Below are positions 1 through 8,222 of a stretch of DNA of 64,000 nt, piece by piece. This stretch comes from JAAZPG01 sp012797375 (GTDB lineage Bacteria > Acidobacteriota > Aminicenantia > Aminicenantales > UBA4085): positions 5,389 through 69,388 of the forward strand of contig CALMMC010000091.1 of NCBI GenBank assembly GCA_937868205.1, in the 5' to 3' direction. A program made the position numbers and the translations under genes. The notes under the pieces are model-generated. The model worked only from the letters and a program-made list of their open reading frames with translations, made no database searches and was not told the origin of the DNA. Position 1 is the first letter of the stretch. Each line of letters opens with the position of its first letter.

Positions 1-1
1 C

Positions 2-2356
2 CCGATCGAGGACCAAGTGGAAGGGCTGGAAGCCGGGCGGACCTACGCCCTGAAAATCCTGATTCCTCCGTCGCGCTTCGCCGCCCGCGTCCGGAACTTT
101 TTCTACGGCTTCGGCTTTCAGGCCCCGTTTTCGCTCCAGTCGCTGGCCGCGGCCGGCCGCTCCCAAGCCCTCTGGCAGAAATTCATCCGCCGGGCCGCCC
201 GGGTGGAGTTCGGCCGCGACGACGCTGTGGCCGACGTCATCGGCACCTTCCGCGACGAGAGGCTCGGCAGCTACGGCGAGCTCGGCGAATGGGTGGACGG
301 CCGAATGTGGCGGTTTGAAATCGATGACGACCTCGATTCCCGGCACCGTTGGAAGCCCGGCGATCCGGAGGACGGGATCGGGTCCCCGGAATACCGGACG
401 AAGCGTGAATTCATGAAACGGCTGACGGCGATGATGCGGCGGATGGGAGCGGAGGAGCTGGCCCGCCAGTACGAATGGGGATCGTTGAAAAGCCAGCCCA
501 ATGCCATGAAAAGGATCGCCTCCGATCCCGACCCGAGGGCCGGGCTGACCGCCGTCGATTTCCGGGCGGGGATGGCCTTGACGCCCCTCAACCCGCAGTG
601 CCCCGTCGATTTCAAGCTCATTCTCCGGGGGCTCGGGCGGGGCCGGCTCGTCCAATTCGACAAGGGCGATCTTCGGAAGCTCGAGCGTTTCGCCGGAGAA
701 CACGCCGGCGACTTCGCCGATCTTCGGCCGGCCCTGGAGGAACTGAAGCGGGAGGACGCGGCCTACCGCGATTCCCTTGTCGATTGGACGCATCATCATG
801 TCCGGCTGTTTTCCGGCCGCCTCCGCCGGCGGATCATGGCCGGATTCCGCGAGAGCTGGCGGGTCCGGAACATCACCGACGACCGGACGGCCTCCGTCTT
901 GGCGAAAAGCGGAGTCCTCTCCCTTCTTTTCCTCGGAGCGCCGGGACTGGCCCTGGCTTCGCCGCTCTTGTTTGTTTTCGCCTGGCCGGGGCGGATTTGG
1001 TGGAAGTATCCGCTCTGGCTTCTTCCGCTCATTCTGACTCCGCTCGTCCGAAAAATCTGGGGCCGGGACGATTTCCGCCGCCATTGCGGCCGGATGTTCG
1101 CGAGTCCCCTCTACATTCTCCGGGCGGGGCGGGCCCGGATCGCCGAGGCGATGATCCGCTGGGTCCGGACGGGCCGGGCCTCCGAGGAGCGCGCCCGGAA
1201 CATCTCCTCCGCTCCCTGGCGGTATTACGCTCAGCTGCCGTTTTCCCTCTTGCCGCCCGGCTTCCACCGTTTTTTGACCGAGAAGGCTTACTTCAAGGAA
1301 CGGATCCGGGCCCTTTTTATCCAGCCCGCGCGGCTTCTCGTCCGGCCGGCCGAGCGGGAGCGCTGGATGATCGGGATGATCGACCAGGGCGGGAAAAACG
1401 GCCTTCTGACGGCTCCCGAGGTTGAGCGCATCAAGGCCCAGGTTAAGGAGCCGTACATCCAGAAATATCTCAAGAGCCTGGCCGTCCATGCCGCCACCCT
1501 GTTCGTCTCGGAAACCGTCTTTCTCGTAGCGGCAGTCGTCTACGTCCTGGCCCATCCGGAATTGACCTGGCAGGCGGCGACGCTCCGCGCCGGGCTCATC
1601 ATCGGCGCCTTGAACCTCCTGCCGGTTTCGCCGGGATCCTTGGTCCGGGGATTCTACGTCGTCGGCCTGATGATCAAGGAGCGGAACTTCAAGGACTACA
1701 ACATCGCCCTCGGGGTCAGTTTTCTCAAGGTTTTCGGCTACTTGGCGTTCCCGATCCAGATGACATACCGGTATCCCGACCTGGCCCGGTTCATGGCCGG
1801 CCATTGGGCCAACGAGGCCGTCCACCGGGTTCCGGTGTTCGGCGAGAAAGGCGCCTGGCTGGAGCATTTCGTTTTTGACGCGTTCTACAATTTCCCGCTG
1901 ACCCTGCGCCGGAGGATCAGGACGCGGGCGGAAAGGCGGGCCGGGGAGCCGAAAAAATCCTGGACGACGCCGCTCCTCGCCCTGGCTGCGGCCGTCGTTC
2001 TGGGCGGCCTGGGGGCCGGCTTCGCGGCCGTCGCCGGGGGGGCGCCGTCGTTCAACCGGACCTGGGGCTTGGCGGTCTGGGTGCCGGTGCTGGCCGGGGC
2101 GGCGATCGCCCGGGCGGCCTCCGGCTTTCAAATCGGGGCGCGCGTCCTTCGGGGAATGACCGGCGGCGCGCTTCTCGGGGCGTTCGCCGGCCTCGCCTCC
2201 CATATCGCGGCCCTCGCCCCGTTTTTCGGCGCGGCCGCCGCCGCGGAAAACGTTCCCCCGGTCTTGGCCGCGGCCAAGTCGGGAGTCACGCTGATGCTGC
2301 TGTTCGGCGTCCTTGGTCTCGGAGGCGCGCTCTTCGCCGAAACGCGCCGGCCTTGA
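2..2356 (+). CDS. Polytopic membrane protein, 5'-truncated by window edge
   Basis: The frame is open from the first bases, so the true start lies upstream; a GTG at 17 is only the first in-window candidate. About 784 residues are visible. The first ~280 are soluble and rich in charged residues. A hydrophobic block follows near residues 295-345 (Leu/Trp-rich), then a basic loop, two or three membrane segments near 495-590, and a C-terminal Ala/Gly-rich region with about three more. I do not recognise the family. Segments such as LKSQPN and AVDFRAG could belong to a kinase-like fold, but I see no complete kinase motif set. The downstream gene is convergent (TonB receptor on the minus strand, 10 bp away), so it gives no functional clue. 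Confidence 0.75.
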   Translation, partial: PIEDQVEGLEAGRTYALKILIPPSRFAARVRNFFYGFGFQAPFSLQSLAAAGRSQALWQKFIRRAARVEFGRDDAVADVIGTFRDERLGSYGELGEWVDGRMWRFEIDDDLDSRHRWKPGDPEDGIGSPEYRTKREFMKRLTAMMRRMGAEELARQYEWGSLKSQPNAMKRIASDPDPRAGLTAVDFRAGMALTPLNPQCPVDFKLILRGLGRGRLVQFDKGDLRKLERFAGEHAGDFADLRPALEELKREDAAYRDSLVDWTHHHVRLFSGRLRRRIMAGFRESWRVRNITDDRTASVLAKSGVLSLLFLGAPGLALASPLLFVFAWPGRIWWKYPLWLLPLILTPLVRKIWGRDDFRRHCGRMFASPLYILRAGRARIAEAMIRWVRTGRASEERARNISSAPWRYYAQLPFSLLPPGFHRFLTEKAYFKERIRALFIQPARLLVRPAERERWMIGMIDQGGKNGLLTAPEVERIKAQVKEPYIQKYLKSLAVHAATLFVSETVFLVAAVVYVLAHPELTWQAATLRAGLIIGALNLLPVSPGSLVRGFYVVGLMIKERNFKDYNIALGVSFLKVFGYLAFPIQMTYRYPDLARFMAGHWANEAVHRVPVFGEKGAWLEHFVFDAFYNFPLTLRRRIRTRAERRAGEPKKSWTTPLLALAAAVVLGGLGAGFAAVAGGAPSFNRTWGLAVWVPVLAGAAIARAASGFQIGARVLRGMTGGALLGAFAGLASHIAALAPFFGAAAAAENVPPVLAAAKSGVTLMLLFGVLGLGGALFAETRRP

Positions 2357-2366
2357 ACCGGCCGGA

Positions 2367-4694
2367 TCAGAACCGGTATTCGAGCCCGAAGACGGGAAGG
2401 ATCGGCGCCTGGGGGACGACGTCCTGCCTGTTTTCGACCCGGTTCCAGTAATAGCGGGCGATGTTTTCCCGGTCCAGGAGATTGACGACGCTGAGGTAGG
2501 CCAAGAGAACGGATGTCCGGAACCGGAATTCCCGGTCCACCCGCAGGCTCACCGAGCTGTAATCCGGGTAACGGGTCGAATCGAGCCGGGTGACGTCGAG
2601 GACGGCGGCGTTCAGGGCCGTCGACCGGGCGATGTCATAAGGCGTGTACGGAACGCCGCCGGCCAGATCCCAGCGCAGGCCGAGATTCCATTTCCGGGCG
2701 ATCCGGACGCCTCCGATCATGGTCAGAACATACCGGTTGTCGTTCAACCGGTCGCGCCAGCGGCCCAGGGCGTCGCGGAACCGGGACCGGAACAGGCTCG
2801 CTCCGGCGAAGAGATGCCACGTTCCGCCGGGCTTCTTTTCCGCCGTGATTTCCAAACCCCGGGCGGCGGCTTGACCGTCGTCGGTCACCGTCGTGAACGA
2901 ACGGTACACGCCGTAATCAAGGCAGAGGTCGAAGACGGAAAATTCCGGGTCCTCGGGAGTCACCGGCAGACGGCGGTACTGCTTGTCGTAGACGTCCAGG
3001 GTCCAGCGGAAGTCCTTCGAGACATCGTGGGAGACGCCGAAAAGGAAATGGACGGCCGTCGGATTGCGGTTGTCGCGGACGGCCGGCGTGATCCCAAGAA
3101 CGGCCGTCGGAACCGCCTGGCGGAAGATCCCGGCCGCGGCCTTGAGGGTCAGGCGTGGACTGACCGCCCAGGCAGCCGAAAGCCGAGGGGAAACCTCGGC
3201 CGTCCGGTTGTGGGAAAGGACGTCGAGCCGGGCTCCCAGGGATACGGTCAACGGGGGGGCCGGCCGCCAGTCCAGGCCGGCGAAAACCGCGCCCTTGGCG
3301 ACCGTCAAGTCCCCCCGGGCCAGGACCGGGGGAATGAGCGAGGCGTACGGATCGACGTAGGCGCCGTAATAGTTGTTGAAATCGTAAATCTCGGCCTTGG
3401 CCTCGAATCCGAGCGAAGCCCGGAGCCGCCCGGAGAGAACGAGCCCTCCGACGTGGCGGAGGCCGATGAGGTCCGTCGTTTCGTCGAAGAGGAAGGCCGC
3501 CGAATCGGTGACCGAGTCCAAGAGCTCGTCGGCGTTGCGGTAGCGCGACCAGGAGAGGGTCGTCACCGTGGAGTAGGAATCGCTCCAGCCGGCGTACCAG
3601 CACAGCCCGGCCGTGTTCTGGCGGTTTTTATAGTTGAGCGCCCGGGTGAAGCCCATGGCCACCGCTTCCTCGGCGTCATAGGACAAGCGGCTGTCGGCGT
3701 TCACATCGAGCAGCTCGAGCCGGTGGCGGGGGCCGAGGTCGAGCACGGCCTTGAAGTGGACGTCGCCGAAGCGCGGGGCGACGCCGTAGCCGATGATTTT
3801 CGTGACGAGGTCGTGATAGCTCCGTTTCGCCGAGACTAGGAACGAGCCCCGGCCGCCGAGGATCGGCCCCTCCACTCCGCCGCCGAAACCGGCGGTATTG
3901 ATGTCCACTTGAGCCTGGACGCGTTCGCGGTCGCCCTCTCGGAAGACCATCTCGATAACCGAGGACATCCGGTCGCCGTAGGCCGCGTGAAACCCGCCCT
4001 TGAAGAAATTGAGCGACCGGACCCAGGAGGCGTTAATCACGCCGATCAGGCCTCCGCTGCCGCCCTGCACCTGGAAATGGTTGATGTCGTAAAACGGAAT
4101 CTGATCGACGTAGAAGGCGTTTTCCCAGGGGCTGCCGCCGCGGACGATCAGCTCGTTGCTGGTGTCGTTGACTTGGGAGATGCCGGCCGTGGCCTTGAGG
4201 ACGCGGCTGACGTCGTCGACCGAACCGGGCGTTTGGCGGAGGCGCTCTCCTTCGACCGACACGGCCCCCGCCGTCCGCTCGATACGGCTCGGCCCGGCCT
4301 CGGCCGTCACCGTCACCTCCTCGCGGAGCGGGCCGGGAAGGCGGACCATCTCCACGTCCAGGCGGACCGGAACCGCCGGATCCACCCGGAGTCCCTCCAC
4401 GGCCCGGGGGGCGTAGCCGCTCCGATCGAAGAGACAGGAATAGACGCCGGCCGGAAGGCCGCGGAACTCGAACGCTCCGCCCTTGCCGGTGACCGCGGAG
4501 CGTTCAGTCCGGCCGGGACCTTCGCCCGCCGGAAGGATCACTCGAACGTCCGCGAGTCCGCGCCGCGACTCGTAATCGAGGACGAAACCGGAAAGGACGC
4601 CGGCCGATTCCTCCGAGGATGCGGCCGGCGGGCCGAAGGCGGAAAAAAAGGAGACGGCCAAAAAAACGACGATCCGCGAACGAATCCTTTTCAT
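2367..4694 (-). CDS. TonB-dependent outer-membrane receptor with carboxypeptidase-regulatory-like domain
   Basis: 775 residues. A signal peptide (MKRIRSRIVVFLAV..., cleavage near residue 27) precedes a CarboxypepD_reg-like beta-sandwich (about 33-115: GFVLDYESRRGLADV, GAFEFRGLPAG). A TonB plug follows (about 125-235, with VSRVLKATAGI and ELIVRGGSPWENAFYVDQIP) and then a 22-strand-type barrel to the end. The C-terminus finishes LEYRF, the terminal aromatic typical of outer-membrane barrels. The protein should sit in the outer membrane and import a ligand using TonB/ExbBD energy; the substrate cannot be read from sequence. A -10-like TATAAT lies at 4725-4730 upstream. No partner periplasmic binding protein or SusD homologue is adjacent, so a SusC/D pair is unlikely. 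Confidence 0.92.
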   Translation of the reverse strand: MKRIRSRIVVFLAVSFFSAFGPPAASSEESAGVLSGFVLDYESRRGLADVRVILPAGEGPGRTERSAVTGKGGAFEFRGLPAGVYSCLFDRSGYAPRAVEGLRVDPAVPVRLDVEMVRLPGPLREEVTVTAEAGPSRIERTAGAVSVEGERLRQTPGSVDDVSRVLKATAGISQVNDTSNELIVRGGSPWENAFYVDQIPFYDINHFQVQGGSGGLIGVINASWVRSLNFFKGGFHAAYGDRMSSVIEMVFREGDRERVQAQVDINTAGFGGGVEGPILGGRGSFLVSAKRSYHDLVTKIIGYGVAPRFGDVHFKAVLDLGPRHRLELLDVNADSRLSYDAEEAVAMGFTRALNYKNRQNTAGLCWYAGWSDSYSTVTTLSWSRYRNADELLDSVTDSAAFLFDETTDLIGLRHVGGLVLSGRLRASLGFEAKAEIYDFNNYYGAYVDPYASLIPPVLARGDLTVAKGAVFAGLDWRPAPPLTVSLGARLDVLSHNRTAEVSPRLSAAWAVSPRLTLKAAAGIFRQAVPTAVLGITPAVRDNRNPTAVHFLFGVSHDVSKDFRWTLDVYDKQYRRLPVTPEDPEFSVFDLCLDYGVYRSFTTVTDDGQAAARGLEITAEKKPGGTWHLFAGASLFRSRFRDALGRWRDRLNDNRYVLTMIGGVRIARKWNLGLRWDLAGGVPYTPYDIARSTALNAAVLDVTRLDSTRYPDYSSVSLRVDREFRFRTSVLLAYLSVVNLLDRENIARYYWNRVENRQDVVPQAPILPVFGLEYRF

Positions 4695-4724
4695 TTCCGA
4701 TCCGCGAGCCGGCCTCGCGGAAAA

Positions 4725-4730
4725 ATTATA
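4725..4730 (-). promoter_or_regulatory. -10 element of TonB receptor gene
   Basis: A perfect TATAAT on the minus strand lies 30 bp upstream of the receptor start. The base positions 17 bp further upstream give only a weak -35, so only the -10 is supported. Confidence 0.4.
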
Positions 4731-4964
4731 ATGAAATCCCGCCGCCTCCGCCAGGGATGTTCCGCACGTTCCCTCGTCCGTTTAGCCCCGGCCTTTCGCG
4801 GCCGCGAATCAAGGGGAGAAGCGTGATCAGTCTGAGCCATCGGAGCCGGGACGCCCGGCATGACGCGCCCGATGCCGCCCTCCTCCCGGGGAGGCGGATG
4901 CACGGAGGCGATGGCCGGACATAAAGAACGGGAAAGACGACAGGGACGGCCTCCGCCGCGGCTT

Positions 4965-5141
4965 TCATGCCGCGTTCAACGCATCCCGGGAAAGAATGGC
5001 GACGTCGGAGATCGGGACGATCATGACGATCAAAGTGAGAACGGTAAAAGGGGCTTCCGGAGGCGGGCCTTCGCTCCACCGGACCAAACAGGCCGCGCCG
5101 AAAAAGAGGATAGGGGATGGGACGAGGCGATCGAACGTCAA
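4965..5141 (-). CDS. Candidate small membrane protein translationally coupled to nagZ
   Basis: A 58-codon frame starts with TTG overlapping the nagZ stop (TTGA) and ends TGA at 4965. The product begins MTFDRLVPSPILFFGAACLV and has a second hydrophobic run FTVLTLIVMIVPISDVAIL, so one or two membrane segments are predicted. Third codon positions are mostly G or C, like real genes nearby. There is no ATG in this frame after an in-frame stop inside nagZ, so TTG is the only usual start. I recognise no family. It could be a chance hydrophobic frame; the coupling and GC3 are the only support. Confidence 0.4.
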   Translation of the reverse strand: MTFDRLVPSPILFFGAACLVRWSEGPPPEAPFTVLTLIVMIVPISDVAILSRDALNAA

Positions 5142-6298
5142 CGACGCATTCTCCGCTTGAGGCGCATGATCCGTTCATAGGAACGGTCGAAGCGGGCTTC
5201 CGGGATCACCCCGGCGGCCGCGGCCCCCTTGAGGATGCCGGCGGCGGCCGCGGCGATCTCCGGATCGAAGACCGAATTGTTGGCGAAGATCAGAATGTCG
5301 AGGCCGGCGTCCACGGCCCGGATGACCGCTTCCTTCAAGCCGAAGTTCGCCGAAACCGCCTTCATTTGCATGTCGTCGGAAACGGCGAGGCCGTCGTAGC
5401 CCATCCCCTCTCGGAGCAAGCCCTGGATCGCCGGCCGGGAAAGCGTCGCCGGATATCGCGGATCGATTTCGGCGTTGAAAACATGGGCCGTCATGACCGC
5501 GTCGCAAAGCCCTTCTCCGATGATTTCCGCGTAGGGCTCCAGCTCCCTTTTCGACCAGGTGCCGGTGACGTCCGTGAACCCCAGGTGGGAATCGTTTTTC
5601 GAGCTGCCGTGGCCGGGGAAATGCTTCAAGGTCGTGAGGACGCCGGCGCGATGATACGCCTGGATGACCTCGCGGGCATGCCTGACGACGACGGCCGGAT
5701 CGGCCGAAAAGCTCCGCTCGAGGCCGCCGATCACGGGATTTTCCGGATTGACGTCGAGATCGACGACCGGGGCGAAGTTGAGGTGGAATCCGGCCTCGGC
5801 CAGGACGGCCGCCTCCGCCTCGGCGCAGGCGCGGGTGACGGCCGCGTCATCCAAGCCGCCGAGATGTTTCTGGGAAACCGTCGCCGGGAAGCCGAACTTT
5901 TCCTTGAGCCGCGAGACCCGGCCGCCTTCCTGGTCGACGGCGATGAAAAGCGGCGTCGCCGCCGTTTCCTGCAAGGAGCCGATCAAGGCCTTGACCTGAT
6001 CGGGGGAGGCGATGTTGCGGACAGGATTTTGGGACGGAACGTCATAGTCAAAAAGAACGACCCCGCCGATTTTCCGGTCGCGGATGTCGGCGATGACGGG
6101 ATTATCCGCCTCGAGGGTCAGCCCGCGAAAACCGACCATGATCATCTGGCCGATCTTCTCGTCCAAGCCGGCGGGCGCGGTCCCGGGCCGGGCGGCGAAC
6201 CCGGTTTTGCCGAGCATCGGCAGGCCGGCGAAGGCCGCCAGCCCGCCCGCCAGAAACTCCCTCCGGCTCATGAAGCGCCGCGCATCCTCTTTGGTCAT
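5138..6298 (-). CDS. nagZ: Beta-N-acetylhexosaminidase, GH3 NagZ family, Tat-exported
   Basis: 386 residues. GH3 enzymes of the NagZ type remove terminal N-acetylglucosamine from peptidoglycan fragments. The sequence has the family loop KHFPGHG (225-231), whose His acts in the Asp-His dyad, and the nucleophile motif SDDMQM (Asp308); VDQEGGRV (121-128) is also typical. The N-terminus carries a twin-arginine signal, MSRREFLAGG (10-19), followed by an Ala/Gly-rich hydrophobic stretch, so the enzyme is probably exported folded. E. coli NagZ is cytoplasmic, so placement outside the membrane would point to wall turnover rather than cytoplasmic recycling. The neighbour aspS is 49 bp upstream on the same strand. 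Confidence 0.93.
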   Translation of the reverse strand: MTKEDARRFMSRREFLAGGLAAFAGLPMLGKTGFAARPGTAPAGLDEKIGQMIMVGFRGLTLEADNPVIADIRDRKIGGVVLFDYDVPSQNPVRNIASPDQVKALIGSLQETAATPLFIAVDQEGGRVSRLKEKFGFPATVSQKHLGGLDDAAVTRACAEAEAAVLAEAGFHLNFAPVVDLDVNPENPVIGGLERSFSADPAVVVRHAREVIQAYHRAGVLTTLKHFPGHGSSKNDSHLGFTDVTGTWSKRELEPYAEIIGEGLCDAVMTAHVFNAEIDPRYPATLSRPAIQGLLREGMGYDGLAVSDDMQMKAVSANFGLKEAVIRAVDAGLDILIFANNSVFDPEIAAAAAGILKGAAAAGVIPEARFDRSYERIMRLKRRMRR

Positions 6299-6347
6299 TA
6301 TGCGATGATCCTCGGCAAAGACGTTCGGCCGGTCCTGGAAAGACCGG

Positions 6348-8105
6348 TCACTTTATCTTCAATCCCAAATCGGAGAGCTGGCGCTCGTCGACGGCCGAGG
6401 GCGAGCCTGTCATCAGGTCCAGGGCGCTGGTCGTCTTCGGGAAAGGAATGACCTCGCGGATGGACTCCTCGCCCGCCAGGAGCATCACCAGCCGATCGAA
6501 GCCGAAGGCGATCCCGCCGTGGGGCGGAGCGCCGAAGCTCAGGGCTTCGAGGAAATAACCGAATTTCTCCTCGGTCTCAGCCTCGGAAAGACCCAGAACC
6601 TTGAAGATCCGGCGCTGGAGGTCCCTGTCGTGGATCCGGACGGAGCCCCCGCCGACCTCCACGCCGTTGAGGACGAGGTCGTAGGCCTGGGCCCGGACCC
6701 GGGCCGGGTCGGTTTCGAGAAGCGGCAGGTCCCCGGCCGCCGGCGCGGTGAACGGGTGGTGCATCGAGACGTGCCGCTGTTCCTCCTCGCTCCATTCAAA
6801 CAGGGGGAAATCCGTCACCCAGACGAACCGGAGCATTTCCTTCCGGGCCGATTCATCGCCCGGCCAAGTCCGCCGGATCTCCCCGAGGGTCTTCAGGGCG
6901 GCGAGCCTCGCATCGGCGATAAACAGGGCCAGGTCGTTTTCCGCTCCGCCGAGGGACGCCCAGACTTTATCGAAATCAGCCTCGGACAGCTTGAGGGACG
7001 ATTTCCAGCCGTTCTGTTTCTTGATCCAGAACAGGCCCTTGGCCCCGAGCGCCTTGGCTTTCTCACCCAGCTTGTCCAGCTGGCCGCGCGACATCGAGGC
7101 AGCCCCGGGGACGAGCAGGCCTTTAAGCTCCGCGCCGGCGGCCAGGGCCCCGCGGATGACGTCGGAAGCGATGTCGCGGACCGTCGCCGTCAGGTCCCTC
7201 ATCTCGAGCGGCACGCGGAGGTCGGGCTTGTCCGAGCCGTATTTCTCCATCGCCTCGGCGTAGGTCAGCCGGACGAAGGGGCGGCCGATCGTCCGTCCGG
7301 AGAGAGCGAAGATCGCTTCCATCAAGCCCTCGTTGAGCTCGAAAAACTCCTCCCGCTCGGGGAAGCTCATCTCGATGTCGATTTGAGTGAATTCGGGCTG
7401 GCGGTCGGCCCGCAGATCCTCGTCCCGGAAGCAGCGGACGATCTGGAAATATCGGTCGAATCCGGCGATCATCAGGGTCTGCTTGAACTGCTGGGGCGAC
7501 TGGGGCAGGGCATAGAACCGGCCCTTGGATATGCGGCTGGGGACGAGGTAATCGCGGGCGCCCTCGGGCGTCGGATTGGCCAGGATCGGCGTCTCGATCT
7601 CGAGAAAGCCGTTCCGGTTCAAATAATTGCGGACGGCCAGGGCGGCATCGTGCCGGAGACGGATCTGGCGCTGCATCTTCGGCCGGCGCAGGTCGAGATA
7701 CCGGTATTTGAACCGCAGCTCCTCGGAGGCCTGGGGCGGGTCGACGATCGCGAAGGGCGGGAGCTTGGAGGGGGCGAAGACCCGGAGAGCGGACGCTTCG
7801 ACCTCGACCTCTCCCGTCGGCAGGTCCGGGTTGACGGCCGAGCGGCGGCGGACGCGGCCGCGCACCCCGACGACCGATTCGTTCCGGAGCCGCTTGGCTT
7901 CTTCCATCAGCTCCGGCCGGTCGGTTTGGAAAACGGCTTGGGCCAGGCCCTCGCGGTCGCGGATGTCGACGAAGATCAAATGTCCCATGTCCCTGGTCTT
8001 CTGAACCCAGCCGCAGAGGACGACCTCGCTTCCTTCGTGGGCGGGCCGCAAGGCCCCGGCGTAATGGGTCCGTTTCCAGGATGCGTGTTCCGTTTCTTCG
8101 CTCAT
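6348..8105 (-). CDS. aspS: Aspartyl-tRNA synthetase
   Basis: 585 residues, the usual bacterial length. The order is an N-terminal OB-fold anticodon domain (about 12-115, VVLCGWVQKTRDMGHLIFVDIRD), class II core motif 2 (RCFRDEDLRADRQPEFTQID), the bacterial GAD insertion domain (about 290-420) and motif 3 near the C-terminus (GIAFGFDRLVMLLAG). It charges tRNA-Asp with aspartate in the cytoplasm. Whether it also charges tRNA-Asn cannot be decided here; no gatCAB or asnS is in the window. The start MSEETEH is supported by a promoter TTGGAC-18-TAGAAT at 8140-8169. A decayed copy of this promoter and start region lies at about 10665-10790. Confidence 0.97.
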   Translation of the reverse strand: MSEETEHASWKRTHYAGALRPAHEGSEVVLCGWVQKTRDMGHLIFVDIRDREGLAQAVFQTDRPELMEEAKRLRNESVVGVRGRVRRRSAVNPDLPTGEVEVEASALRVFAPSKLPPFAIVDPPQASEELRFKYRYLDLRRPKMQRQIRLRHDAALAVRNYLNRNGFLEIETPILANPTPEGARDYLVPSRISKGRFYALPQSPQQFKQTLMIAGFDRYFQIVRCFRDEDLRADRQPEFTQIDIEMSFPEREEFFELNEGLMEAIFALSGRTIGRPFVRLTYAEAMEKYGSDKPDLRVPLEMRDLTATVRDIASDVIRGALAAGAELKGLLVPGAASMSRGQLDKLGEKAKALGAKGLFWIKKQNGWKSSLKLSEADFDKVWASLGGAENDLALFIADARLAALKTLGEIRRTWPGDESARKEMLRFVWVTDFPLFEWSEEEQRHVSMHHPFTAPAAGDLPLLETDPARVRAQAYDLVLNGVEVGGGSVRIHDRDLQRRIFKVLGLSEAETEEKFGYFLEALSFGAPPHGGIAFGFDRLVMLLAGEESIREVIPFPKTTSALDLMTGSPSAVDERQLSDLGLKIK

Positions 8106-8139
8106 CGGGATTTCGCCTTATCGGAGGTATTCCGCCGCT

Positions 8140-8169
8140 ATTCTAGAAGATTTTCAACATGTTGTCCAA
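8140..8169 (-). promoter_or_regulatory. aspS promoter
   Basis: Minus-strand -35 TTGGAC (8164-8169), 18-bp spacer, -10 TAGAAT (8140-8145). The -10 lies 34 bp before the aspS ATG, allowing a normal leader. Confidence 0.6.
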
Positions 8170-8222
8170 ACCGGGGAAAGCGGACTCCGCCCCTCCCCGG
8201 CAAAACGAAACCAGGCCGGCGC

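Noticed and set aside
6312..6347. CCGGTC/GACCGG hairpin downstream of aspS as a rho-independent terminator
   Set aside because: Stem is only 6 bp and no U-run follows; nagZ continues in the same direction.
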